A DNA stretch of 64,000 nt. Origin: Palsa-870 sp035937155. GTDB taxonomy: Bacteria; Chloroflexota; Dormibacteria; Dormibacterales; Dormibacteraceae. How positions within the stretch are numbered: the first letter of the stretch is position 1; each line of letters starts with the position of its first letter. The stretch spans positions 40,406 through 104,405 of the forward strand of contig DASYVJ010000077.1 in NCBI GenBank assembly GCA_035937155.1. The letters run 5' to 3'. The translations under genes and the position numbers were made by a program. Below, one piece after another: positions 16,778-24,925 of the stretch. The notes under the pieces were generated by a model. That model did no database searches. It saw only the letters and a program-made list of their open reading frames with translations, and was not told where the DNA came from.

Positions 16778-17711
16778 TGAGCTGAACGAAGAGGATCTAG
16801 CGACCCGGTTCCGATCCGGCGATACGCGGGCACTGGCCCGCGCCATCAGTCTCGTGGAAAGGCGAGATCCCTCCGTGCGTGCGCTGGAAAAGTCCCTTCG
16901 CAAGGAAGGTCGCTCTCCTGGCGTGGCCGGCTTCACGGGGGCACCGGGCACAGGCAAATCGACGTTGGTCGACGCCGTGGTGGCGCTCCTGAGGCGGCAA
17001 GACAGCTCGGTTGCGGTGCTGGCGACCGACCCCAACTCTCCCTTCACCGGCGGCGCGATCCTGGGCGATCGCATCCGCATGCAGCGCCACGCCCTCGATC
17101 CGAAGGTGTTCATCCGCAGCATGGGAGCGCGCGGGCATCTCGGCGGCCTGTCGCTCGCCTCTCGTGAGGCCATCCGGTTGTTCGGATCCTTTGGGTTCGA
17201 TGAGGTCATCCTCGAGACGGTCGGCGTTGGTCAGTCCGAGCTCGAGGTCGCGGCTGTAGCCGACACCACGATCGTCGTCCTGACGCCGAACCTTGGCGAT
17301 GGGGTCCAGATGATCAAGGCCGGCATCCTGGAGATCGCGGACATCTTCGTCGTCAACAAGGCGGACCTCGACGGCCACGCTCGCGTCGTGACCGAGCTGA
17401 GGTCGATGCTGAGCCTGGCTCCGAAAGGCACATGGAACCCACCGATCCTGGGCACAGTCGCCGCCCGGCAGGAGGGCATTCAGGAGCTGTGGGACGCCGT
17501 GCTCGCCCACCGCCGCCACCTCGAGTCGAGCGGGCGTGGTCGCCAGCTGGCCGAGCAGCGGCTCAAGGATGAGACCGCTGAGGTGGCGGCTGAAATCGCA
17601 CGAGACCGGGTGCGGCGCGCTCTCGTCGACGACCCGGATCTCGCCGCGCGACTGGTCGAGGAGGGCGCCCCCTACAGCACGGCCGAGGAGATCCTGGACC
17701 GACGGCCATAA
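16728..17711 (+). CDS. meaB: Methylmalonyl-CoA mutase-associated GTPase MeaB
   Basis: G3E-family P-loop GTPase that loads and protects the cobalamin of acyl-CoA mutases. Motifs: Walker A GAPGTGKSTLVDAVV, ATDPNSPFTGGAILGDRIRM, VILETVGVGQSE (switch II), NKADLDG (G4). The family N terminus corresponds to NEEDLATRFRSGDTRALARAISLVE. The only ATG/GTG/TTG start in frame nearby is TTG 16728, which overlaps the LCP gene by 50 bases and adds an unlikely segment; CTG 16782 would give the expected 309-residue protein. Directly upstream of a mutase subunit, confirming the role. Confidence 0.92.
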   Translation: MWWCWDTTTPYISSAGSELNEEDLATRFRSGDTRALARAISLVERRDPSVRALEKSLRKEGRSPGVAGFTGAPGTGKSTLVDAVVALLRRQDSSVAVLATDPNSPFTGGAILGDRIRMQRHALDPKVFIRSMGARGHLGGLSLASREAIRLFGSFGFDEVILETVGVGQSELEVAAVADTTIVVLTPNLGDGVQMIKAGILEIADIFVVNKADLDGHARVVTELRSMLSLAPKGTWNPPILGTVAARQEGIQELWDAVLAHRRHLESSGRGRQLAEQRLKDETAEVAAEIARDRVRRALVDDPDLAARLVEEGAPYSTAEEILDRRP

Positions 17712-17721
17712 TGGAAATGAA

Positions 17722-19365
17722 GTGAAGGTTCGCGCCCGCGATCCGCAGCAGGCCTGGAAGGAAGACTTCGAGTCGAGTCCTGCACGTGACGACGGCATCG
17801 AGACGTCGACGATCTCGGGGATACCGCTCAAACCGCTGTACACGACCGACGACCTGCCACGACGCCAGGAAGAGTTCCCCGGCCAGTTTCCCTACACCCG
17901 CGGAATTCATACGAGTGGGTACCGAGGGCGCTTGTGGACGATGCGCCAGTTCTCGGGTTTCGCGACGGCCGAGGAGACAAATCGCCGCTACAAGTACCTG
18001 CTCGCCAACGGGCAGACGGGGCTGTCGGTGGCCTTTGACATGCCCACCCTGATGGGGCAGGATTCTGACGCGCCTACCAGCAGGGGCGAGATAGGTCACT
18101 GCGGGGTTGCGATTGACTCCCTGGCCGACATGGAGACGCTCTTCGGCGGCATCCCATTGGGCGAGATCACGACTTCGATGACGATCAACTCGCCGGCGGC
18201 GATCCTGCTTTGCATGTACATCGCGGTCGCTGAAGAGCAGGGGGTTCCTGCGTCGCAGCTCGGTGGCACGCTCCAGAACGACATCCTCAAAGAGTTCATC
18301 GCGCAGAAGGAGTTCATCTTTCCGCCGGCTCCCTCCATGCGCCTGGTGGTCGACTCCATCGAGTACTGCGCGAAAGAGGTGCCTCAGTGGAACACGATCT
18401 CCATCTCCGGATATCACATTCGTGAGGCGGGCTCGACTGCAGCCCAGGAGCTGGCGTTCACACTCGCGGACGGCATGGCGTACGTCGATGCGTGCCTGGA
18501 GCGCGGCATGCGAATCGATGACTTCGCACCGCGCTTGTCCTTTTTCTTCGACGCGCACATTGACTTCTTCGAGGAAATCGCAAAGTTCCGCGCCGCGCGC
18601 AGGATCTGGGCGCGGTGGATGCGCGAGCGCTACGGCGCGCAGGACGAGCGCTCGTTGAAGCTCCGCTTCCACACGCAAACCGCGGGCGTGTCGCTGACCG
18701 CGCAGCAGCCGGAGCTGAACATCGCCCGGACGGCGATCGAAGCGCTTGCCGCGGTGTTGGGTGGGACGCAGTCGCTCCACACCAACGCGATGGATGAGGT
18801 GCTGGCGCTGCCGACTGACAAGTCCGCGCGCATCGCGCTGCGCACGCAGCAGCTGCTCGCCTACGAGTCCGGCGTGGCCAACACGATCGACCCGCTTGGA
18901 GGCAGCTATTTCGTCGAAGCTTTGACTGACGAGATGGAGCTGCAGGCCGAGAGGTATTTCAAGCAAATCGAAGATCTGGGTGGTGTCATCCCCGCAATCG
19001 AGGCGAGCTTTTTCCAGAAGGAGATCGGCGACGCAGCCTTTCGCTACCAGCAGGAGCTCGAGCAGAAGCACCGGATCGTCGTGGGCGTGAATGATTTCAC
19101 CGTCGACGAGGATGTGCCGATCGAGATCCTCCGCATCGACCCGAAGCTGGAGAGTGAGCAGATCGCGCGCGTCCGCGAAGTGCGCAGGAAGCGCGACCAG
19201 GCGAGGTGCTCCAATGCGCTGACCGGCTTGCGGAAAGCGGCCGCAGGCACGGACAACCTGATGCCGTACATCCTCGAGGCAGTTCGCGCTTACGCCACGG
19301 AGGGCGAGATCATGAACACGTTGATCGAGGTGTTCGGGATCTACACCGAAAAGGCCGTCGTATGA
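17722..19365 (+). CDS. Acyl-CoA mutase catalytic (large) subunit, copy 2
   Basis: Adenosylcobalamin-dependent mutase barrel without fused B12 domain, 547 residues. N-terminal extension (KVRARDPQQAWKEDFESS) then FPYTRGIHTSGYRGRLWTM, GLSVAFDMPTLMGQDSD, GTLQNDILKEFIAQKEF, WNTISISGYHIREAGST, SLHTNAMDEVLALP. At the substrate-contact Tyr of MCM this protein has Phe (RQFSG), and at the Arg position it has Asp (YVDAC), so its acyl substrate may differ from copy 1 (isobutyryl-CoA mutase also has Phe there). GTG 17722 follows meaB by 10 bases, and its stop overlaps the B12 subunit start (ATGA). Confidence 0.9.
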   Translation: MKVRARDPQQAWKEDFESSPARDDGIETSTISGIPLKPLYTTDDLPRRQEEFPGQFPYTRGIHTSGYRGRLWTMRQFSGFATAEETNRRYKYLLANGQTGLSVAFDMPTLMGQDSDAPTSRGEIGHCGVAIDSLADMETLFGGIPLGEITTSMTINSPAAILLCMYIAVAEEQGVPASQLGGTLQNDILKEFIAQKEFIFPPAPSMRLVVDSIEYCAKEVPQWNTISISGYHIREAGSTAAQELAFTLADGMAYVDACLERGMRIDDFAPRLSFFFDAHIDFFEEIAKFRAARRIWARWMRERYGAQDERSLKLRFHTQTAGVSLTAQQPELNIARTAIEALAAVLGGTQSLHTNAMDEVLALPTDKSARIALRTQQLLAYESGVANTIDPLGGSYFVEALTDEMELQAERYFKQIEDLGGVIPAIEASFFQKEIGDAAFRYQQELEQKHRIVVGVNDFTVDEDVPIEILRIDPKLESEQIARVREVRRKRDQARCSNALTGLRKAAAGTDNLMPYILEAVRAYATEGEIMNTLIEVFGIYTEKAVV

Positions 19366-19781
19366 CGCCCACCGCAGTGCGCCCGGTCAGGATCATCGTC
19401 GCCAAGGTCGGGCTGGACGGCCATGACCGCGGCGTGAAGGTGGTCGCTCGCGCGCTGCGCGACGCCGGCTACGAGGTCATCTACACGGGCCTGCGGCAGA
19501 CACCGGAGATGGTCGTTGACGCCGCGCTGCAGGAGGACGCTCAGGTCATCGGGCTCTCGATTCATTCAGGCGCGCACATGACGCTTTTCCCCGCGGTGGT
19601 CCAGGAGCTCAAGCGTCGCAAAGCCACCGACATCGTGGTCTTTGGCGGAGGGATCATCCCTGACGACGACATCGCAGCCTTGAAGAAGCAGGGCGTGGAG
19701 CAACTCTTCACGCCTGGCACGCCGCTCCAGGAGATAGTCGACTGGCTGCGCCATCGCTTTCCTGAGGGCGGCGCCTCCTAG
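19362..19781 (+). CDS. Acyl-CoA mutase B12-binding (small) subunit
   Basis: Stand-alone cobalamin-binding Rossmann domain, 139 residues, with the base-off/His-on motif VGLDGHDRGVKVVA (DxHxxG; the His ligates cobalt), GLSIHSGAHMTLFP and FGGGIIPDDD. Partners the large subunit encoded immediately upstream (ATGA overlap); since the copy at 925 also lacks a B12 domain and no second one is in view, this subunit might serve both. The gene is the last of the meaB-mutase unit and converges on the RDD gene. Confidence 0.93.
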   Translation: MTPTAVRPVRIIVAKVGLDGHDRGVKVVARALRDAGYEVIYTGLRQTPEMVVDAALQEDAQVIGLSIHSGAHMTLFPAVVQELKRRKATDIVVFGGGIIPDDDIAALKKQGVEQLFTPGTPLQEIVDWLRHRFPEGGAS

Positions 19782-19802
19782 CCCCAGAGCGCGAGCGGTT
19801 TT

Positions 19803-20321
19803 CTAGTTCGTGGTGACGATCGTCCCGGCGACCTTGTCGTGGATGGCTTGCTTCCGCGGGTCCCACAGCTGCCACAGCCACCCGATGGCCCCGATGATGC
19901 AGACCGTAAAGGCGACCTCGAGCCACCAGATGAATCCCCTGAGTGCTGCCTTGCCCATGGTGGGGTACTGGCCGGTCGCCACGTCGCGCACCTTGAAACC
20001 GAACGGCATCATTCCGATCGACGCACCGCGCGTGCTCCAGAAGTAGCCGAAATAACCCACGACGAGAATCAGGTTGATGAGCCCCGCGAATCCGCGGGCA
20101 TCCCTGAGGATCGTGTCGACGATGATGAAGACGACGATGATGATGACGAAGTCGATCAGGCCGCCCACGATTCGCATCCCGGGGCTGGCCAGGTTGCCTG
20201 GGGTAGCCATCGCATAGCCGCCGCCGCCGCCCGGAGGCATCATCGGCGGTTGGCCGGCGCCCGGGGGTGGGGGCGGAGGAGGCATCATCGGCGGATCGGG
20301 AGGCGGCGGTGGGTTCTGCAT
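19803..20321 (-). CDS. RDD family membrane protein with Pro-rich N terminus
   Basis: 172 residues. Disordered PPPPP-, PMMPP- and GGGGG-rich N terminus of about 45 residues, then the RDD domain: GMRIVGGLIDFVIIIVVFIIVDTIL (the R and D at conserved places), a second hairpin with LILVVGYFGYFWSTRGASIGMMPFGFKV, and FIWWLEVAFTVCIIGAIGWLWQLWDPRKQAIHDKVAGTIVV, where HDK.A.T is the family's closing motif. ATG 20321 preferred because GAGGAGGG lies 11 bases upstream; ATG 20345 is an alternative. Possible ion/proton exchanger; function unproven. Divergent from rplY. Confidence 0.82.
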   Translation of the reverse strand: MQNPPPPPDPPMMPPPPPPPGAGQPPMMPPGGGGGYAMATPGNLASPGMRIVGGLIDFVIIIVVFIIVDTILRDARGFAGLINLILVVGYFGYFWSTRGASIGMMPFGFKVRDVATGQYPTMGKAALRGFIWWLEVAFTVCIIGAIGWLWQLWDPRKQAIHDKVAGTIVTTN

Positions 20322-20423
20322 ACCTTCGGGACCCTCCTCTACCATTCTGTTGGACGGCGCCCGGCGGGTCGCCGCAGGCTATTGCCGTATCATAACCACC
20401 GCCTCTCAACCCGAGGCCTGACC

Positions 20424-21083
20424 ATGCAACTCAAAGCTTCCACACGCGAACTTCTAGGCAAGCGCTCTCGCCGGCTCTACGGCCAGGGCAAGCTGGCCGC
20501 GGTCGTCTACGGGCACAACACCAAGCCGACGCCGCTGACCCTGGAGCGACTTGAGTTCCAGAAGGTTTTCGTCAAGTCCGGGCGCACGCACCTGGTCGAC
20601 CTCGTCGTGGACGGTGAACGCACCGAGAAGGTCCTCGTACGCGAGATCCAGACGCACCCTCGGCGCCTGGGCCCCATCCACGTCGACTTCTATCAGGTCA
20701 ACCTCGAAGAGAAGATCACTGTCGAAGTGCCCATTCACCTCGTGGGTGAGTCGGCCGCCGTCAAGCGTGGCGACGCGGACATCCTGCAGCCCCTCCACTC
20801 GCTCCGCGTCGAGTGCCTTCCTTCCGACATTCCAGAGGCCTTCGAGGTGGACTTGACATCTCTCGAGGAGATCGAGTCAGAACTTCGCATCTCCGACATT
20901 ACGTTGCCAAAGGGCGTAACTGTGCTCATCGACCCCGAGGAGCTCGTGGTCAAGATCATCAAGAAGCGCGAGATGAAGGTCGAAGAGGAAGCCCCTGCTG
21001 TGGAAGCCGCCATAGGTGTTGAAGGCGAGGCTGCTGCAGAGGGCGAAGCCGGCGCGGAGGAAGCCGCCGAGACCAAGGAATGA
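20424..21083 (+). CDS. rplY: 50S ribosomal protein L25/general stress protein Ctc
   Basis: Binds 5S rRNA in the large subunit. 219 residues, the long CTC form: N-terminal L25 domain (LKASTRELLGKRSRRLYGQGKLAAVVYG, with HNTKPTPLTLERLEFQKVF) and the TL5-like beta domain (VNLEEKITVEVPIHLVGESAAVKRGD, PSDIPEAFEVDLTSLE), closing with an acidic Ala/Glu-rich tail. ATG 20424 chosen by homology; TATCAT at 20388-20393 is a candidate -10, giving a normal leader. The stop overlaps the MscS start (ATGA). Confidence 0.93.
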   Translation: MQLKASTRELLGKRSRRLYGQGKLAAVVYGHNTKPTPLTLERLEFQKVFVKSGRTHLVDLVVDGERTEKVLVREIQTHPRRLGPIHVDFYQVNLEEKITVEVPIHLVGESAAVKRGDADILQPLHSLRVECLPSDIPEAFEVDLTSLEEIESELRISDITLPKGVTVLIDPEELVVKIIKKREMKVEEEAPAVEAAIGVEGEAAAEGEAGAEEAAETKE

Positions 21084-21652
21084 CCTCGCCGCCGTTGCAG
21101 GCGACCTCGTTGCTTCCTTTCGTCTCGGATCAGAACCTCGTCTACCTCGTCGTCGGCCTAGTCGTCTTCCTGGTCTTCGTCGCCGGGTCCCGGTACGTCT
21201 CCAACAGGGTGGTCGCGGCGCTTCGCCGGCGGAATGTGCGCTCGGACGTGGTCCAGATCGGGGGCCGTGTCGTCACGGTCGTCCTGATCGTGCTGGGGAT
21301 CTGGTTCGCGATCGGGTTTGCGTTCCAGAGCCAGAATTTCACCCTCGCCGGCATCCTGCTGGCCACCATCGTTGCCAGCTTCGGCGTGCAGGACCTGCTC
21401 AAGGATTACGTCTCGGGCTATTACGTGCTGCTCGAGCGCCACTTCAGGGTGGGCGACCGGATCTCGCTGGAGGGCGTGGGTTCGGGCACGGTGCTGGAGG
21501 TGAAGTTGAGGGTGACGCTGTTGAAGACCGATGCAGGCGACCTGGTCGTGGTGCCGAACTCGGAGCTGTTCAACAAGTCGGTGACGGTGCACGTTCGAGC
21601 CGCCGAGCGAGTGGCGGAGACGTCGGAGACTAAGCCAGAGCCCCCAGCGTGA
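21080..21652 (+). CDS. MscS family mechanosensitive channel, short form
   Basis: 190 residues. Hydrophobic segment NLVYLVVGLVVFLVFVAGSRY, second helix VVTVVLIVLGIWFAIGF and the pore-lining TM3-like helix FTLAGILLATIVASFGVQDLLKDYVSGYYVLLE, then the beta domain VGDRISLEGVGSGTVLEVKLRVTLLKTDAGDLVVVPNSEL. The large C-terminal cytosolic alpha/beta vestibule of E. coli MscS is missing. Likely relieves hypo-osmotic pressure. Overlaps rplY (ATGA); its 3' end overlaps the convergent gene at 21630 by 23 bases. Confidence 0.85.
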   Translation: MTSPPLQATSLLPFVSDQNLVYLVVGLVVFLVFVAGSRYVSNRVVAALRRRNVRSDVVQIGGRVVTVVLIVLGIWFAIGFAFQSQNFTLAGILLATIVASFGVQDLLKDYVSGYYVLLERHFRVGDRISLEGVGSGTVLEVKLRVTLLKTDAGDLVVVPNSELFNKSVTVHVRAAERVAETSETKPEPPA

Positions 21653-22250
21653 TGCGGTAGAGCGCCTCGAGCTGCTTACCCTCGATGGCCGACTCTTCGG
21701 ACAGCAGCTCGCGAATGACCTGCGACGCGAGCTCGACATGGATCCCGGCCGCAACCTGCGTGGCCAGCGACCGCAGGTGAAAGGTGTGATCCGGCTGGTC
21801 TGATCTGCCGTCGAGCTCGACCGTGATGGTGTCGAGCTGCACCACCTTCGACCATTTCTCCACCTCTGCGGCTCCGGTCTCTGGCGCGTCCGACAGGTGA
21901 AGGCAGTTGAGCCCGCCGAAGATTCCGTACCGCTCGCGCAATGAGCCAGGTCGCGACTGCGCGATGCGCGTTTCACCGAGGTCGTAGCGCATCTGCGTGA
22001 GCGCCTCGGCCGAGGCGGTGACGCGGCCGACGATGAGTGGCAGCGCGGACATGAAATCGACGAGCCAGGGAAAGAATGGCCGGCCCTGCAGGAAGTCGTA
22101 GTGGCTCTCGATCAGGGCGACCGGCGGTTGGAACCAGGCCAGCGATTCAACCTTCCAATCGCGCTCCGAGGAGAGCCAGCCCCAAATGCCCGCGCGGGGG
22201 GAAGGACGGTAGGCGGCGTCGGGTTTAAAGATCACGAGGGCGTCGGCCAC
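21630..22250 (-). CDS. Nucleoside-diphosphate-kinase-like domain protein
   Basis: 206 residues. Starts ADALVIFKPDAAYRP, matching the NDK opening (LVxIKPDA), and has GRVTASAEALTQMRYDLGETRIAQSRPGSLRERYGIFGGLNCLHLSDAPETGAAEVEKW in the order of the NDK fold, where NxxHxSD holds the phosphorylated His (NCLHLSD). Unlike true Ndk (~140 aa) it has a ~30-residue insertion after the first strand and a ~60-residue C-terminal helical tail. Could be a divergent kinase or a regulatory homologue. Single gene, convergent with mscS. Confidence 0.65.
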   Translation of the reverse strand: MADALVIFKPDAAYRPSPRAGIWGWLSSERDWKVESLAWFQPPVALIESHYDFLQGRPFFPWLVDFMSALPLIVGRVTASAEALTQMRYDLGETRIAQSRPGSLRERYGIFGGLNCLHLSDAPETGAAEVEKWSKVVQLDTITVELDGRSDQPDHTFHLRSLATQVAAGIHVELASQVIRELLSEESAIEGKQLEALYRITLGALA

Positions 22251-22279
22251 GAAGCGAAATGCTACTTGGGACCGGGATA

Positions 22280-23518
22280 CTACTTTTTGTCGCGCGGGTT
22301 GGGCTTGTAGACCTTGCGCCCTTTGAGCTTCTCCGGCATGTGCGCCTGCTCCGCCACGCCGCCCTCGTAATCGTGGGCATACCTGTAACCCCTGCCGTAG
22401 CCCATCGACTTCATCAATCCGGTCGGAGCGTTGCGCAGATGCATCGGGACGGGCTCGTTGCCGGTTTCCTGGATAAGCTCGCGCGCCGCGCCGTAAGAGG
22501 TGAGGGCGGAGTTGGACTTCGGCGCGAGGGCGAGGTAGAGCGCAGCCTCGGTCAGCGGGAGGACGGCTTCCGGCATCCCGACAAAGTGCGCCGCCTGCTG
22601 GGCCGCCATCGCGATTGGGAGCGCCTGAGGGTCGGCCAGACCGATGTCTTCGGCCGCGAGGATGACGAGCCGCCGGGCCACGAACAGCGGATCCTCGCCC
22701 GCTTCGAGCATGCGCGCCATCCAGTAGACAGCCGCGTCCGGGTTGCTGCCGCGGACGCTCTTGATCAGTGCCGAGACGATGTCGTAGTGCTGGTCGCCGG
22801 CGCGGTCGTACAGCAGGTGGCGCTGCTGCAGCGCCTGCTCGATGTGCTCGACCGAGATCGGCTCCTCACCGGCCAGCGCGGCTGAAGCCTCCAGACCATT
22901 GAGCGCGACTCGGGCGTCGCCGCGCGAAGCCTCGAGGAGAGCGTCCATCCCGTGGTCGTCGATCCGAGCATCCAGCTCGGCGAGCCCTCGCTGCACGACC
23001 AGCTTGAGCTCGTCGCGCTCCAGCGGCTCCAGGCGGAAGACACGGCTCCGCGAGAGGAGGGGCGCGATGACCTCGAAGGAAGGGTTCTCGGTTGTGGCCC
23101 CGATCAGGGTGACTGTTCCGTCCTCGACGTGGGGCAGGATCGCGTCCTGCTGCGCCTTGTTGAAGCGGTGGATCTCGTCGATGAACATCACCGTGCGAAT
23201 ACCGGCCCGGCGGTGGATCTTGGCCTCGGCCACGACCTTGCGGAGGTCGGCGACGCCCGCCGTCACCGCGGACATCGAGACCATGCGCGCGCTCGTCTCG
23301 GTCGCCAGCAGGCCCGCCAGGGTGGTCTTCCCGCTTCCCGGCGGCCCCCACAGCACGATGCTCGGCAGGTGACCCGACCGGGTCAGGTGCCTCAGGACAT
23401 CGACTACCTGCCGCTGGCCGATGAGATCGTCGAACGTCTTGGGCCGCATCTTGGTCGCCAGGGGGGCGTTCGGCTCTGGCATCGCCGGCACCTCGAAAAG
23501 CTCGCCCTGGCCCGCCAC
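22280..23518 (-). CDS. rarA: Replication-associated recombination protein RarA (MgsA), AAA+ ATPase
   Basis: Acts at stalled replication forks; related to clamp-loader ATPases. 412 residues: MRPKTFDDLIGQ, Walker A WGPPGSGKTTLAGLL, sensor/DEIH Walker B MFIDEIHRFNKAQQD, GATTENPSFEV (sensor 1), then the C-terminal tetramerisation part with IKSVRGSNPDAAVYWMARML and EDIGLADPQALPIAMA. GTG 23518 chosen so that the N terminus includes GELFEV, the usual ELF/DLF clamp-binding start; ATG 23482 is the alternative. CAAAAT six bases upstream may be its -10. Divergent from the zinc-ribbon gene at 23615. Confidence 0.93.
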   Translation of the reverse strand: MAGQGELFEVPAMPEPNAPLATKMRPKTFDDLIGQRQVVDVLRHLTRSGHLPSIVLWGPPGSGKTTLAGLLATETSARMVSMSAVTAGVADLRKVVAEAKIHRRAGIRTVMFIDEIHRFNKAQQDAILPHVEDGTVTLIGATTENPSFEVIAPLLSRSRVFRLEPLERDELKLVVQRGLAELDARIDDHGMDALLEASRGDARVALNGLEASAALAGEEPISVEHIEQALQQRHLLYDRAGDQHYDIVSALIKSVRGSNPDAAVYWMARMLEAGEDPLFVARRLVILAAEDIGLADPQALPIAMAAQQAAHFVGMPEAVLPLTEAALYLALAPKSNSALTSYGAARELIQETGNEPVPMHLRNAPTGLMKSMGYGRGYRYAHDYEGGVAEQAHMPEKLKGRKVYKPNPRDKK

Positions 23519-23601
23519 AAGCGAATTTTGACTCCGATACGGCCTTTGGGCCCGATTCGCTCCACATTCATACCTATGGCGCGGTTCTGGGTCCTCTTGC
23601 C

Positions 23602-23607
23602 TAGAAT
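23602..23607 (+). promoter_or_regulatory. Putative -10 box (TAGAAT)
   Basis: TAGAAT 7 bases upstream of ATG 23615. The same hexamer stands before 38550, 53348 and in the tRNA-Pro upstream region. Confidence 0.4.
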
Positions 23608-23614
23608 GCCGCCC

Positions 23615-24262
23615 ATGGCATCCTGCTGGTACTGCAATTCGGAGCTCCCCGAGACCTCCCAGTACTGCCCGACCTGCGGTCACAGCCAGACCGACCGATC
23701 GTCCAGCCCCCTTTTCGGGGTGGTCGACCCGGTCACCGGCATCTGGAATTCCAAGTTCGTCAGCGCGCTCGTCGGCCAGGAGGCCAACCGGGCGGTCCGG
23801 TATCACCGGCCGCTGTCTGTCGTTGTGGTCGAGCTCGACCACGCCGAGCACATCCACAAGGAGCTCGAGCAGATCCAGATCGAGGGCTTGCTGAAAGAGA
23901 TTGCGGAACGCCTCGGCCAGTCCATCCGCGATACCGACACCGTCGCCTTCCTGGATGCGGATGGGCCGCCGCATTTCGTCATCGTCCTGCCCGAGACCGA
24001 CGATCGTGGCGCGACGCTGGCGGCGGACAAGATCCGGCGCTCGATCGCGTCCTACGACTTCTCGACGACGGGAAACTGGCAGCGGATCACGGTGAGCTGT
24101 GGGGCCGCGACCATCGGCGTGCTGGCCAAGAACTACGAGGAGGCCGGCCTCATGAACCGGCGCGAGTACACCGGCAACCTGGTGCGTGAGGCGTACCAGG
24201 CGCTCGACACGGGCCGTTCGTCAGGCACCAATCGAACCTCGGTCGGCGCATACCGAACCTAA
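23615..24262 (+). CDS. Zinc-ribbon protein with degenerate GGDEF-like domain
   Basis: 215 residues. N-terminal double-Cys ribbon CWYCNSELPETSQYCPTCG, then from DPVTGIWNSKFV a GGDEF (nucleotide-cyclase fold) domain: LSVVVVELDHAEHIHKELEQ, LKEIAERLGQSIRDTDTVAFL, VIVLPETDDRGATLAADKIR, ITVSCGAATIG. The GG(D/E)EF active loop is replaced by DADGPPHF and the metal-binding second Asp is not evident, so c-di-GMP synthesis is unlikely; a sensory or protein-binding role is more plausible. ATG 23615 is used; ATG 23606 in frame is possible. Confidence 0.72.
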   Translation: MASCWYCNSELPETSQYCPTCGHSQTDRSSSPLFGVVDPVTGIWNSKFVSALVGQEANRAVRYHRPLSVVVVELDHAEHIHKELEQIQIEGLLKEIAERLGQSIRDTDTVAFLDADGPPHFVIVLPETDDRGATLAADKIRRSIASYDFSTTGNWQRITVSCGAATIGVLAKNYEEAGLMNRREYTGNLVREAYQALDTGRSSGTNRTSVGAYRT

Positions 24263-24281
24263 AACCCGTCATCGTTTACTG

Positions 24282-24920
24282 GTGGCCCAGACCCGCATCT
24301 ACCTGATCCGCCACGCCGACGTCGAGAATCCGCACAAGGTTCTGTACGGTCACCTCGACGGCTTTCAGCTCAGCGCTCTGGGTCGGGCACAGGCCGCGGC
24401 GGTCGGTGAGCGACTTCGTGGCGAAGACATTCGCCGTCTTGTCCACAGCCCGCTGGCTCGCGCCGTCGAGACTGCAAAGCTGATCAACGAGAAGCTGGCG
24501 CGGCCCGCGATTCTCGAGAGCGATCGGGAGCTGCGGGAGGCCGAGTTCAGTCGTTATCTACAGGGCTTGCCTTACTGGCAGATTCCGCTTCTCAGGCCCC
24601 TCTGGTTTGTGCACAAGGCAAGGCGGGGGCTCGTCGCGGGTGACGAGTCGATCGACCGGATGGGCGGACGCATCCTCGCCACGGCCCGCCGGCTGGCGCG
24701 CGAGCACCCGGGCGAGACGATGGCCATCGTGAGTCACGCGGACCCCCTCAACGCAGCCTGGATCCTGCTTGACGGCCGCCCGCACAACGAGCGCGAGATG
24801 TACCGCAAGACGATCGACAAGGCCGGCATGCTGCGGCTCGACCTGGAGGGCGAGACGCCTACGGCGTGGGAGTACACCCCGCCGCCCGCCGTGGCCAACC
24901 CGGCGCCCGCCGCGGCCTGA
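24282..24920 (+). CDS. Histidine phosphatase superfamily protein (phosphoglycerate-mutase-like)
   Basis: 212 residues with the phosphohistidine motif YLIRHADVE (RHG-type, here RHA), LSALGRAQAAAVGERL, VHSPLARAVETAKLI (second Arg pocket) and the distal His in AIVSHADPLNAAW. This His-acid phosphatase fold removes phosphate from small molecules or proteins; substrate unknown. GTG 24282 is chosen as it lies five codons before the core strand. The C-terminal Pro/Ala tail (PPPAVANPAPAAA) is dispensable-looking. The GH1 gene follows after five bases. Confidence 0.85.
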   Translation: MAQTRIYLIRHADVENPHKVLYGHLDGFQLSALGRAQAAAVGERLRGEDIRRLVHSPLARAVETAKLINEKLARPAILESDRELREAEFSRYLQGLPYWQIPLLRPLWFVHKARRGLVAGDESIDRMGGRILATARRLAREHPGETMAIVSHADPLNAAWILLDGRPHNEREMYRKTIDKAGMLRLDLEGETPTAWEYTPPPAVANPAPAAA

Positions 24921-24925
24921 CTCTT

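Noticed and set aside
20350..20393. Classical -35/-10 promoter (TTGGAC, TATCAT) for rplY
   Set aside because: Spacing is 32 bases, too long; only TATCAT is kept as a -10 candidate.
22952..23600. Long plus-strand frame in front of the zinc-ribbon gene
   Set aside because: It is antisense to rarA; no domain is visible before the zinc ribbon.
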